Of a stretch of 64,000 nt of DNA, positions 1 through 12,067 are shown in pieces. The notes under the pieces were generated by a model. The model saw only the letters and a list, made by a program, of their open reading frames with translations, was not told the origin of the DNA and ran no database searches. This stretch comes from Sipunculus nudus (lineage: Eukaryota > Annelida > Sipuncula > Golfingiida > Sipunculidae), in assembly GCA_026874595.1 (NCBI GenBank), contig CM049316.1:74491176-74555175 (forward strand), written 5' to 3'. A program made the translations under genes and the position numbers. Each line of letters opens with the position of its first letter. The first letter of the stretch is position 1.

Positions 1-593
1 TCAGACGGGTAAGGTGAACTCTACCTCCTATACTGGCCAATGAAATGAAGGGAGAGTTTGTTTATTATACCCTGACATATACAAGGACTACATACAGTGT
101 AATTATACGTTATCGTTATATCATATATCTGTGTGTGCTCCAAGCTGACTAAACATCACGGGACCCCAATTAGTGGTCACTCTGATGAGATCAACACCTT
201 TACCCTAATGAAATTAACATATTAGGACCTGGCCTGTACAAATTAGGGGCCAAGTGACCATGGCTAGGAGATTACGCAATAAGTAACTAGGCATCATGGA
301 ACAAAAGCCTAGTTGTGTTTGATATGTCACAAGGTAACGCAGAGGTTTGAATGTATACGAAATATTAAATTCACAAAATCAGTAAAGCTTTGATAATAAT
401 TTAAAAATTCATATTATTGAGAACAGCTGCAAATGAGAGAGAGAAGCCCATTGAACTCATTTAATTAGTGTGACATGAAATAACAAGAAAATACAGCCTA
501 TCATGCCAAATCTTACACTGTGTTTCCATGTAAAAATTATAACGTCAATATGAATTTGTAACTGTGGGGTTTCCATATTTGAACCCTGCATCA

Positions 594-671
<78 letters not shown>

Positions 672-3020
672 ATGAATGACATTTTAACTGTAAATTGTAA
701 AACAAAACACAGAAGTAACCCACCTGGATATATAAAGTTACGCTCCAGAGGCAGCGGAAATCTTGCCCTTCTAAAGAAACTACTAATTTGAGATATATGT
801 AAGAGGCTTATAGGTAAAGCGTTATGAAAAGAGCGTTTTATATAGACAACAAAATGAAGGAAAATGTATCAAAATAACTCGTTTAATTAGAGTTGGAGAT
901 AAAAGAATTTTTAATTCTAATATGTTTTATCATATGTCGGTTTATTTCTTGAAATTTGACTGTTTTCGAAATATAACAGTCGTAGAAGGATGACGGTGTT
1001 GAATTATAATTTAGGTAACCATGTACGAATTGTTATTACAAAAAATCCCATGCAGTGATAATTAAGAAACTACCAGATTTTTACTTGCTGAAAGCATTCA
1101 TCGCCATATTCGAATGACCTATTTATTTTAATTAATACGAATATCAATAAGCAGGGGCTTTAAAGCCTAGTTATTCATTATGAATACAGATACAATGTAC
1201 TTGATTCATATACGTGTCCACTATAAGCATTTTCAAAATGCTGGCTCTCTTACCTACTAAAGTACAAAACTGTCATTGTCATAATAAACTTGAGTCACAC
1301 GGTCCTGTTTATTCACATGCCCCGGGTCACATGCAAACCTGAGAGTAGTGATCGAATGGTTTGGCCTGCTCTGGTTAGCTCTAGCCGTTATGCAAGGTGG
1401 CCTCATCAGACACAAGTTGATTAAATTTTATGTTTGTTAAGCACATCGTAGTTGATGTAATAAGCCCCCCCCCCCCCCCCCCGGATTATTAGGGCCCCTC
1501 TTTAAGAAAACGCCCCAAAAAAGCTTTGGCAGGACTGTGACTTAGTAATTGTATGGCATATTCAAGTAGGGGGTATATCCAGATGATTGTTTTTAGAATT
1601 CATTTTATATTAATATGGAGTATATATATATATCATGTTTAGATAGCGTAAGAACTTTGGTTAGAGAGCACACGTGTATTGTCTGATGTTAATTTCAGTA
1701 CAGTTCTATTCCGTGGTAGCCGTCTCTGTTTGGCGGTCTCTATAGTAACGATTGTTTGAGGTAGACTTCAAAGGATGAGCACCTGTTTAGTTTGGTTTTC
1801 TCAGGGTATTGTCTCTGGTGGCGTGTCCATATCAAAATTCATATAATTACTGCATGGCAGTCGGTATAATAGGGAGTGGTGATTGGCCAGAAGACGGTCA
1901 CTACTTGTGACGTCAGCAAGCAAATATAAGTCGTGATTAAGAAGATAATCGCTATAATTGCCCAATTAAGCGCGACAGTTCGGTGAAGCTTGACGATATC
2001 TGCAGTCCAGGGGCAGTTCTGCATGCATCAGTTTTAGACAGCTGAGAGATGATGTCTATAAGCGTAGATAGTCGGTTTCTGAGAAAGGCCACAGTGATTA
2101 CTCTGTAACGGGATTCAGAGCGAGTATCGCTTTTTGCCGACGGACTGGTAATCTGGATTTATACCTGCTGTAAGCACTTCCAGGAACAGACCAAGGACAT
2201 TATTTAAACGTGTAACTGTAGAGGTACTGGATATCGCTGTGTGGAATCATATTCGGTAACATAGAGCTGGATGATTCCAGGAGATATCAGCTGTGAAAGA
2301 CTTTGATTTTAAATCCAGATAGAATAATCTGTGCGCTATAATTAGTAAGTGCTGTTTGAACTTTGTCTCGAGAGGCAAACCAGTTCTCGAACAAGGGACT
2401 GTTGGTGGTCGGAGCTCCGTGTATCTATAAGTGGACTGATTGTACTGTGTACACACCGCGAGCAAACAGTGAGTTGAGCAGCGCAACATCCCGATGTCAT
2501 GTGTGCGTAATGGTCATGTTGTAAAGTCCGTCCGGTTCGGGCCAGTCAAACACACAGAGAAGATTAAAACACTGTTGATTATAATCTAATCCAGTATTTC
2601 GAAGTCTTAAAAGGTGTGGCTTTGCGCCGTAGTTCGTGATAACTATATGCAAATTGTTCTGGTAGCCTTATTACTCTACGTTGGGACTCTAGGAGTCGAG
2701 ACGCCTGCCCCACATGCGCGTCGAAGTTGTTCTCTCCTATCAGGCACCCCTCTAAATAACGATCAAAATAAAGCAGGCAAAAATCTACTGTGCTACAGGA
2801 CAGTACAGATCATGAATTTTACGCCCCATCAAGCATGATGGGCTGAGGGAGTGAGGGACCCCCGCCCCGTCAGCTTCTTAAGAGAGAATATGAAAAAAGT
2901 CCTGTGGTTGGTGTCAGGTATATTTCCGTTGTGTGTTTGCCGAAGTTAATGTTCGTTGATGCCATGGCTATTGCCCTGTGGTGTTTTAATATCTAGCTCG
3001 GAGTTAACGATTTCAGTCGA
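1..3020. other. Intergenic, no recognisable gene
   Basis: Several short ORFs occur but none has splice logic, composition or motifs that I recognise. Contains the AT microsatellite (597-664), a C-16 to C-18 run (1465-1482) and otherwise unique-looking AT-rich sequence. Confidence 0.6.
597..664. repeat. (AT)n microsatellite
   Basis: About 34 uninterrupted AT units. The Tyr-Ile repeat ORFs on both strands here are an artefact of this run. Confidence 0.97.
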
Positions 3021-3023
3021 GTT

Positions 3024-3485
3024 TTAATTCTGTTCCATTTCTGAAGAGTAGTCATCTGACAGTTCTACGTCGGCTGCATCATCTCCACACGGTGTGTAAT
3101 CATGTATGTTTTTTAGCATCCCAGTTAAGATGTCCTGCCATGGTAGTATTTTAGCTTCATCTTGTATGGTCAGGGATGCTGTGTACATCTGGTATCTTGG
3201 TACTACACTATATAAGTTTTGTTGAAATTCGTCTACATCTATGGTTTGTCCAAGGAAGGTAAGTAGCCTGTAGAATATAGTTATTCTTTTGTTTACTTCT
3301 TCTTCATGGTTCCATACACTGCACAAGAATGCCGTAGCTACCAGGTGTAGAACTTGGGTTGTGGTGAAATCATAGGTATTGACTCCGATATGTGATGTAT
3401 CAGGTAGAGTCACTGGTTCCGTTTGACTTCGCTTTGATTTTGTTGTTGAAGTTTTTTTCGTTTGAGTTAGCTTGTTCTGGATGGA
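3024..3485 (-). pseudogene. Decayed or unrecognised acidic-tailed ORF
   Basis: A minus-strand reading frame stays open from about 3485 to the stop at 3024 (about 150 codons) without a clear ATG. It has a Thr/Lys-rich start (TKKTSTTKSKR), a hydrophobic middle (VLHLVATAFLCSVWNHEEE) and an acidic end (DDAADVELSDDYSSEMEQ). Upstream the coding-like signal continues in other frames, suggesting frameshifts. I do not recognise a family. It may be a mobile-element remnant; functional coding is unlikely. Confidence 0.25.
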
Positions 3486-4609
3486 ACCGGTGCTGTCTGG
3501 GCTTGTTTAGTTTTCATCTTTATTGGTGTCTTGGAAATTTCTGGTTCAGTTTGTGTAAACTTGACTTCTGTTGAAGTAGTTAAGTAGTAGTAGTAGTAGC
3601 AGTGTCCATCGGTTCGTCTGCCGTTGGTGTAGCGGCCACTTGAAGTTGTGCGAGGGCACTAGTATACTTGGTTGATGTAGCCCTAACTCTCTGCCCATTT
3701 TAACTCATTTTTCCGGTGTCACTAACAATGTAACTCCTCCCCTCCCGAATGGTCCTAAGCGTCTATTGGCTGTAACTACTGGCCACTCACATCTACATAA
3801 TTTACCAGGCTGCTCCTATTCCGATTCTGATGGTCAAAGCAAAGTTTAATTAATCTGAGTCTGCACCTGCATCCGTATCTGAATCAGCCGGTCTGACATC
3901 TGCTGATATCAATTTACTGAAAAGCTAACACGGTTTACATAAGTGAAAACAGTAGTTTATGTGGCCTGGCTTGGAGGTGTTGGCAGGTTTCAAACTGGGG
4001 TACTATTTATATAAACGTAATTCTTTCAATTGAAGCCGGCAAAATTGTCATATTTTGACAAAAAATTCGGCAAAAGTCAGCGAATTGGCGTGTCATAAAA
4101 GGCGCAATTTTTCCTCAGAATTAATACAGCCGACCAGAACGCTGATAAGTCCTTGCGGAAAACACTGAATTAAATTCCCTTCCACGTTACAGATCGTTTA
4201 GATATAATCAGGACAGAAAGCGACGTTGTTATTTGTTTTTACGGCCATTTTTTTAAGGATTCTTGGGTAAAATTTTGGGAGCAAAATTTAGGGAAAATTT
4301 CCTTTCGCTAGCCCATACTTATGGGCTTGGTAAATTTCCTGACATAATTCCATGCCATCAAAATCATCAAGCGAGGTTTGAAAATAATTGCGACTGTATG
4401 TCAGACCACTAAAGATGTGAACAACCAGGTTCTTTCAACTGTCAAATCAACAGGCTGAAACGCATACATACGTACACTCAAAAAGATGAATAAGACACGA
4501 GTTAACAAAAACAAATCAATATATTAAAGAAAGAAGACAATTCTTCAAGACAGGCGCTCCACATATACAAGCACTGGAGATCATAAGTGACCGTTAATAA
4601 ACACAGAAA

Positions 4610-7239
4610 ACAAGGGACCTATGGGTCACGACGCTCAGCTGTTATATATGATAAAAAAATATTATTTAGAAATGAGGCACATGCTGGTTTTGTGTGGTAA
4701 TAAATATAAGCTGTATTATGAGTTGTTGTTTAGCTGATGTATGATTTTGATAGTACCTTTGGAGACAGGGAAGAGGATTGATTTCATATATTTTATTAAC
4801 AAATGGAGTACTATTGTCACACAGATTTAGACTTGGCCATATAACTTATAAACAGAATATATAATATAAGGGTTTAACTATTAATTAAAAAATTAAAATT
4901 ACAAATATTGTCCCAAATATAACTTTAATTAAAAAATAATAAGAGAATCATATGATTTTTAAAAATGAAATATAACTGAAATGATTATTAAAATAATATT
5001 AAAGAATATATTCATGAATGCATTCATGAATATAATTTTGAAAGTATTTGCACTGGTATGCATATACTTTGATTTTTACCTGAATTCCCATTCTTTATGC
5101 AAGAAATTTTATAATGGAGTACATAATCATATTCGTATTTAAATACCATTACAAAGTATTCGCACCATGTCTGGTGTTTATTCAGTTTTCACCAAACAAT
5201 GATGTTGAGAATCCAGAATATACAAAATTCACACATTTAAATAATGATCATAAGTACCTGGTTTTATGGCTTTTATTTATATTAAAAAATAACTGTAATA
5301 AATTCATTTTGGACTAATTTCACATCAATGTACACACTAGACACAGTAGGAATCTAGATTAATATTATCAACTGCATCTTTGTCTATCATTAATTTCCTT
5401 CATATGATCCCTAATGATTAGTAATGAATGATATGATTTACTTCTTTATCATTAAAATTGAACTGAAAAATACCATAGGTGACTGCATGGTGTTATTTGG
5501 AATACGTGACATTCTATCCATCGATACAAGATTCTTATATCATCAGTAACTGCAAGTTAATTTCCTGTTATTATAAACTAACAAATTCCTTTTCTATTTT
5601 TCTTTAATTTTTTATTAAAAACCAATAAAAATTTATTTATTCATTGTTTATTGTTATGTAGTTGGTTAAAACTACTAGATGAGTTGGGTTGGACACCTGG
5701 ATCAACTGTGGCTGGCCATAAGCTGCCTGGATTCCCCTGTATGCCTCGCCTCAAGCATGCATAATTTGCTGAAAGTTCAACAAGGTCAACATACAGGTGA
5801 CTCAAGAGGGGCTGGAGAGAGCCAAAGTCTGACAGGGTCTCATAAAAACATTAATAAAAGCTACAATTTTTGGCCGATTTCTTTCAGCTTTCTAAACTTA
5901 AAAGCTGAAATCCTTATGTGTGCATGATATGAAAATTATATCAACAGTGCTCACAGGAAACAAACGTGCCATGGTCAAAGTTGGGCAAAATTTAAGTTAC
6001 TTATTTTACACTTATACTAATAACTTATAAAATTTGAAAAATTCATAACTAATTTTGGGTATTCAATTGAATCTTGATTAAATAATGTTACATCCCTGAC
6101 AAAAAATCTCTAGCTTCAGCAATCCCCTTGTTAAGGGAGTAAATTTATTTCTTGATTTTTTACAAAGTGCATTATGTTTGGGCCCATAACTTAAAACAAT
6201 TACGCAATACTGACATCATTCTGGCATGTGCATAGAGAATGAAAAATATGTATATTATTTATGATTAAAGTCAGATCAGTGGTTTTGATATTAGGCAGTC
6301 TTGAAGTGTAACAATGGTTTTTTAATGGAAAAATGAAGTTTTTCATTAATATCTTGAAGGTATTAAGTCCTAGTGACCAAATTCTTGGCATGGTAGGGGA
6401 TTTTGGAGACATCTAACTGTATGCCGAATTTAAGGAACTAAGAGCTGAAGCTGGGGAGCTGAGCTCTTGCAAACTTCATAACACTAGCTTGATGTAAACA
6501 ATGTTACATGGTTCTTGAAAACTTGAATAAAATCTACAGTTTTTGATCAACTGGTTTCAAATTTTTGGTGTTAACAGTAGAAAAGGTAACAAAAACATGC
6601 TGTGAAAATTAAATCCACAGTACTTACAGGAAAAAAACGTGCCATGATCAAAGTTGGGCAAAATTTAAGGTACCAATTTTTTATTTTTATTAATATTTTA
6701 AAAAATTTAAAAGATTTTCATCTAATTTTGGGTATACAATTTAATTTTGATTTATTAAAGTTATATAACTGGAAAAAAAGTCTATAGCTTTCACATGTTT
6801 TGTGTTAAGTGATCAAATATCTTTCCTGATTTTTTACAAAATGCATTATGTTTGGGTCCATAACTTTTTTAAATTATATAATACAGACATAATTTCTTGA
6901 ATGTACATAGGAACTATATAGAGGAATATTTATGGTAAATATGAGGAAAAACGGATGAGTGGTTTTGATATTAGGCAGTCCTGAAGTGTGAAAATAGGTT
7001 TTTAATAAAAAATTGAGGTTTTTCCTTAATTTCTCAAAGGAACGAAGTCGAAAAGACCCAGTTTTCGGCTTGGTAGGAGATCTTGGGGACATCTAACATT
7101 ATGCCGAATTTTGGATTTCTGGGTCTTACGGTTTCAAAACGTGCCACATCTACGGACGGACGGACGGACGGACAGACGGACGGACGACGGACAATGGACC
7201 ACGACTATAAGTCATATGACTATAAGTCATCTGAGCTAA
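4610..7239 (+). repeat. ~2.6 kb interspersed repeat family, copy A (full length)
   Basis: Begins ACAAGGGACC (with a GACCYATGGGTC near-palindrome and GCTCAGCTG just inside) and ends in a 13-bp-stem hairpin followed by CTAA. The inside holds two diverged ~670-bp modules (5931-6603, 6604-about 7100), each starting near the shared motif ACAGTRCTYACAGG, then a GGAC tetranucleotide run and the 3' hairpin. There is no coding capacity. Closest relative in the window is the inverted copy at 30806-33454. Confidence 0.88.
7151..7192 (+). repeat. (GGAC)n run near the 3' end of repeat copy A
   Basis: Imperfect GGAC/CAGA tetranucleotide repeat, also present as a few units in the other copies at the same place, so it is part of the family consensus. 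Confidence 0.9.
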
Positions 7240-7631
7240 AAATCACTAAATCCGTTAACCACGCAACACAGAGTAGTCACTTGTTTACACTTCTCCTGAT
7301 TACATTGCTAAGTCCATACATACAATACGCAAGCAGGTAATATCCGCGTCAATGTAAGTTTCATGATTATTATAACCATTATTTTATTATTATTATTATT
7401 ATACTATCCATCTTCATTTTATGTGCATTATTTGTGTAATCATAGAAATATCAATGGCCATATAGCGGGAGCGGCACATAAATAAATAGTGGAAAAGTCA
7501 GGCAATAATATTATTCGTAACAATTCTGCATTGAACTGTATACATTAGTAGCAGTTAGGGAATGTTATAAGTACTGTACTTCCCAAGGGGGGGGGGGGGG
7601 GATTAGCCATCATAGGCGACACTATACAGGC

Positions 7632-8518
7632 CAGGCCACAGGCACTCGTTTCCAGCACTACAATGGCCTAGAAACCGAAAACACATTGAGTATGGGCGAT
7701 ATACCCATTATAAAAGAACAAGGTAATGAACTCCACCGCTACGCGGGCAAGATAACTTTTTTTCACAAGTCTGAATTCGGGAGAATTATCCGCTTCACAA
7801 GCATGATCACGCGCCTTTTTGTTGAAAACATCTTTATTTACAAGATTAAACTTCCAAATATAAAAGTTCCCCACACTAACCGCGAATTCCAGAACGTTTA
7901 TTCCAGCTGCGACACCGTCATTTGTCATGTATACATTTACTAGTTGCGGAAGTTGACGTCATCCTGGGCTTAATGTATGTTATGGTTATAGAACAGACGT
8001 TAATGTATACAAAACAAGTGATATAATGGTCCTGGTTGTGTTTGCATGCCATGCCCACTGATTTTCAACTTCATTGACAATTTGACAGCTGTTTGAATTG
8101 TGCGCCTAAAAGAGATGTAGAAAACAACTGGTACCATGCAGCCAATGACAGACGCCAGCTCAGGGGGAAATCCATTCAGCCCGGGGTGACGTCAACTTCC
8201 GCAACTAGTAAATGTATACATGACAAATGACGGTGTCGCAGCTGGAATAAACGTTCTGGAATTCGCGGTTAGTGTGGGGGACTTTTATATTTGGAAGTTT
8301 AATCTTGTAAATAAAGATGTTTTCAACAAAAAGGCGCGTGATCATGCTTGTGAAGCGGATAATTCTCCGGAATTCAGACTTGTGAAAAAAAGTTGTCTTG
8401 CCCGCGTAGCGGTGGAGTTCATTACCTTGTTCTTTTATAATGGATATATCGCCCATACTCAATGTGTTTTCGGTTTCTAGGCCATTGTAGTGCTGGAAAC
8501 GAGTGCCTGTGGGCCAGG
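7632..8518. mobile_element. Inverted-repeat (foldback) element with ~340-bp arms
   Basis: Left arm about 7632-7970 and right arm about 8178-8518 are near-identical reverse complements; their translations differ at only about 3 of 84 residues. They flank a ~207-bp unique centre. Both arms share ACTCGTTTCCAGCAC near the outer end and TTGCGGAAGTTGACGTCA near the inner end. No transposase and no clear target-site duplication is visible. The mirror ORFs (7686-7943 and 8205-8552) are the two arms read towards the centre; I do not regard them as genes. A non-autonomous DNA transposon is the likeliest reading, a recent local inversion-duplication the alternative. Confidence 0.75.
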
Positions 8519-8519
8519 C

Positions 8520-10818
8520 GGTCTCTGCGCTAATCCTGCGGGCAAACTTCATGCAAGGTACCGGGGTGGGGTGGGGGGGGGGGGGTGCTTTTTGGTGATA
8601 CCAACATTATTTGTTTAATTTCAGATTTGAGAGCACCAGCGGCGCTAATTACGTCGAGATAATGGACAGTATCAGTCAAATATTTTAATATCAATGGTCA
8701 ATCAAAGACACGTCCAAATGCTTGTCTGTGACCGCTCGGAGGGGCAATTTTGGCTTCACTGCATTTGGTACAGGATTATGAGAAAATGAGATGCACGAGC
8801 TGTGATTTTCTTGGTTTTGTTTGGCTGTAGAAACAAACAAATTTTCAGGTTAAACATAGTTTAATATCAGAATTTATTAATTTTTTTTTCAATATAAACA
8901 AAAGAGGCCCAAACTTCAGGTATTTTTGTAGTTATGATACAGGTAAAATAAATACAGCCACATGTCTTATAACTTTTACCACAGAGTATCCAAAACCCAT
9001 AACTGTAGCCTACAAGTTGGCAGCACCATATACCATATACAACAGAATGTACAGAGTGGGAATCTCTCAAAGATGCAGCTGCCACTCACAGGAATGAGAT
9101 TTTCTATATATAACCTACTGGCTGGCCTGGTATCAATTAAGCAGAGGGTGATATAATCACTATAATTAATTAAGTGATTTATGGCTGACTGATAATTTTT
9201 TATGGCAGCCCTATGGCAAAAATATCAAAATATAACATGTACATATAGAATTGATATAAGAATACAAGAAAATGATCCAATAAAATATACATGTTCAAAA
9301 TATGTAGACAATGCAATGAACCCCCTGATAAAAAGTAAATTTGAGAGACATACGCTAATGATAATAAAAAAAGGCACCTGCATAGCAATGAATGATAATA
9401 TAAGTTATTACATCTCATTATGTGTTGGGCAATGTTACAGAAAGGAAGTCCTGTACTATCAGATGAAAATTCAAGCCGAACTTGTAACAGGAAGAAATTT
9501 TAGAATTCTCAGGAGCACTTGAGACAAAATTGAGGAGTTTATAAGAAAAAAAAATAAAGGAAAAAATAGGGATTTTCATTACATAACTATGTTATATTTG
9601 GTTACTAATCATGATCGTCAGTTCATCAAACAGCATGTTAAAGATAGTTTAACTGGTTCAGAGGGCTGTACATGCTATAACTGCAACTCATACCTGGACA
9701 GTTCTACATTAGAGCTGAATGTATTCAGTAATAACAGGTTTATCAGAAACACAACTGTGCAGTGAAAAAAATATTTGAAAATATAGGAGATTATTTTCTT
9801 AATGTTGGAAATACAACTGAACCTGTCTGCAAGACCGTCTCTCTAATAAGATCACCTGTCTATTAAGAACCCCCCCCCCCTCCCCCTTCAGTGAACCGAA
9901 GGCATTCACATTGGTTATAACTGACCTGTCTCATAAGACCACCTGTGAATTAAGGCCACTTTTGACCTGTCCTACAGATGGTCATATTACACAGGTTTCA
10001 CTGTATGCAAAATTATAGGAAAAGAATTTTAATAGGAAAATATACTGAGTTTAGTAGCCAGCAGAAGCCCTGTTGTAATATAAGGTCACATTGAAAATAT
10101 TATGGAGGAAACAAATATTTCAGTAATTTTTACAACACATTTATGCCTTACAAGTATGTTTGTGTACTTTTTAATAAAATGCACTGACAATGTGTGAAAA
10201 AGATTTCATTGTAATTTAGCAAAGTGGTGAACCTCCCACTGGTTATCAGGTTGACTAATACTCTCCTGGTTAAATTTATCAATAACTCAACCTGTTTGAA
10301 ATGAAGTTTGCTCAAATAACATTTGAACCCTCATCTTTTCAAAAATGCATAACAGCTTATTGACTGAAAAAAATACGAGCCTGTATATGCTTATACCATG
10401 TAAAGGGCAAGGTTGTCACTATCTGGATAAGCATAAAAATTTATACCACTGGTCTTAAGTTATATACAAACAGATTTTTATAGGATGATTTCTCGAGACT
10501 TCTCAAGGATGAGTCATGAGTAATTAACAAACATATACAGGTAATGGCAGAAAAAATACCTTTGACAATGGTACAATATTGCCTATGAACACAAACAATA
10601 TCTAAAAATAAATTATGGAATATCAAGACATGTGGAATACTCCAAGAGTAATTATATTAATTTGCCTGAGACTCCATTACATCTACAAATAATAATTAAA
10701 ATATACCATAAAATGAATATACAGCCCAGTAATTTTTGTCCTCACTAAACTCTGACAGTGCACTGACAATGAATACTATCCATTACTTAATATTCAGTTT
10801 CTACAAATTTACATTTGT
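8520..10818. other. Intergenic, no gene seen
   Basis: Includes a 106-codon ORF (9202-9522) with no recognisable features and a short repetitive stretch about 9820-9990 built on CCTGTCTAATAAGACC-like phrases around a poly-C run. Nothing else supported. Confidence 0.55.
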
Positions 10819-11326
10819 TTAAAGGGGCTCAATCATCTATAAAGCATGTTGAATTAACATGAAAAATAGATTCTTCCCTTTAAAATAAATCTATACCTGC
10901 CAAAATATTGCCTTGAAACCATTTGCTTACTCCTGTAAATGAGTGTTAAAAACAGTGAACCGGGTGCGACTGCAGGTGTAAATATAAACACAGTGCATTG
11001 GGCCGTGTGCTGCGTGGAGCCACAACACATGTCAATCAGGGGATGCCCTGACTGACTTGGCTAAAAATATGTAATACATGTTCCCGCTGGCTGAAACACT
11101 GCTGGCGTGTTGATCCTCAATCAGACCTCCGGTCACGTGGCCTTGTTATGGTAAACATACTGTGTTTACCAACACGCAGGGCCATAACGAGGTATTAAAC
11201 AGTAGTATGCGAGGAAATGAGACTGTGTTCCGGAATGGTTTTACTGACAAACTTATGTATAAAGCAAAACTGAACTAATAGTGTGAAAGAATAGGTATAA
11301 TACTGCTTCTGATTATGTCCCTTTAA
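10819..11326 (+). mobile_element. TTAA-flanked MITE, copy 1
   Basis: About 508 bp bounded by TTAA at both ends (10819-10822 and 11323-11326), with short inverted termini AGGGGCTCAATCAT and AGGGACATAATCAG. Same element at 35253 and 63436, all in the same orientation. TTAA targets point to a piggyBac-type family (inference). No coding capacity. Confidence 0.75.
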
Positions 11327-11935
11327 ATGCCCCAGATTGGATGTTCAGATGACTTCTTGGAAAAATATTGCTATTTCACAGTAATTCTTGAAATTGAATC
11401 TGTAAAAAATATTGTTTTATGGGTATATTTGAAAATTCCATTTACAATTTAAATCTAAGTGTATTCATGACTGTTGAATACACAAACCCTTAGTGTATTC
11501 ATGACTGCTGAATATGCAAACCCTTAGTGTACCTCAAAAATTCATAGGGGGGGGGGGGTGCTTATTAAGTCAAATACGGTATTCATGACTGCTGAATACA
11601 CAAATCTTTTTTTTCATATTAACTTTTTTGTATAAAGATTATTATCAGGAGTTTTGGTTATGTTCCATTTTGGTGGATTTCTATGCCTCAGTAGGTCCTT
11701 TAACACATACAGTTAAGTCATGTCATAAGTCTGTAATAAGAATATCAATGTAGTTGTTTTCTAAATTATATGACTTTACAAATACAATATACAATTTAGG
11801 GGTATCATATCAAGAGAAACCTTCAATCACAGATCATTACCAAATTTGTTATTTAAATTGAGCTGAATGAAATTCTATTTATACAGCAAATATTGCAGCG
11901 AGTCCTGGAATCATGCAGTGTATTTGACAAAATAA
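11327..11935 (-). other. Probable KDSR 3' UTR and downstream flank
   Basis: AT-rich sequence directly after the KDSR stop. Contains three direct repeats of a phrase like GTGTATTCATGACTGCTGAATA (11459-11600). No certain AATAAA signal could be assigned. Confidence 0.4.
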
Positions 11936-12067
11936 TCAAGATGATTCTGATGATGGTGGGGCCTCTGTTCCTCGCTCTTCTCGCTGTTGTTTACACTTCC
12001 TCACGATACGATCAAAGCTGTCCAGGTAAAAGAAAAACACTGCCCGAATAATACCCATCAGCAGGAC
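11936..12067 (-). CDS. KDSR: KDSR exon 10 (C-terminus and stop)
   Basis: Codes the last 43 residues: [19 protein letters not shown] (hydrophobic, likely membrane-associated), [11 protein letters not shown], then a Ser-rich tail and TGA. The basic stretch after the hydrophobic segment is as in vertebrate KDSR. I could not place the polyadenylation site with confidence. Confidence 0.93.
   Translation of the reverse strand, partial: VLLMGIIRAVFFFYLDSFDRIVRKCKQQREERGTEAPPSSESS

Noticed and set aside
457-791. Tyr-Ile repeat ORFs on both strands
   Set aside because: Pure translation of the (AT)n microsatellite.
5679-5927. 82-codon ORF conserved at 32127-32378
   Set aside because: Conservation reflects two copies of the 2.6 kb non-coding repeat family.
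9202-9522. 106-codon ORF
   Set aside because: AT-rich composition, no motif, no splice context; an overlapping antisense ORF exists. Not supported as a gene.
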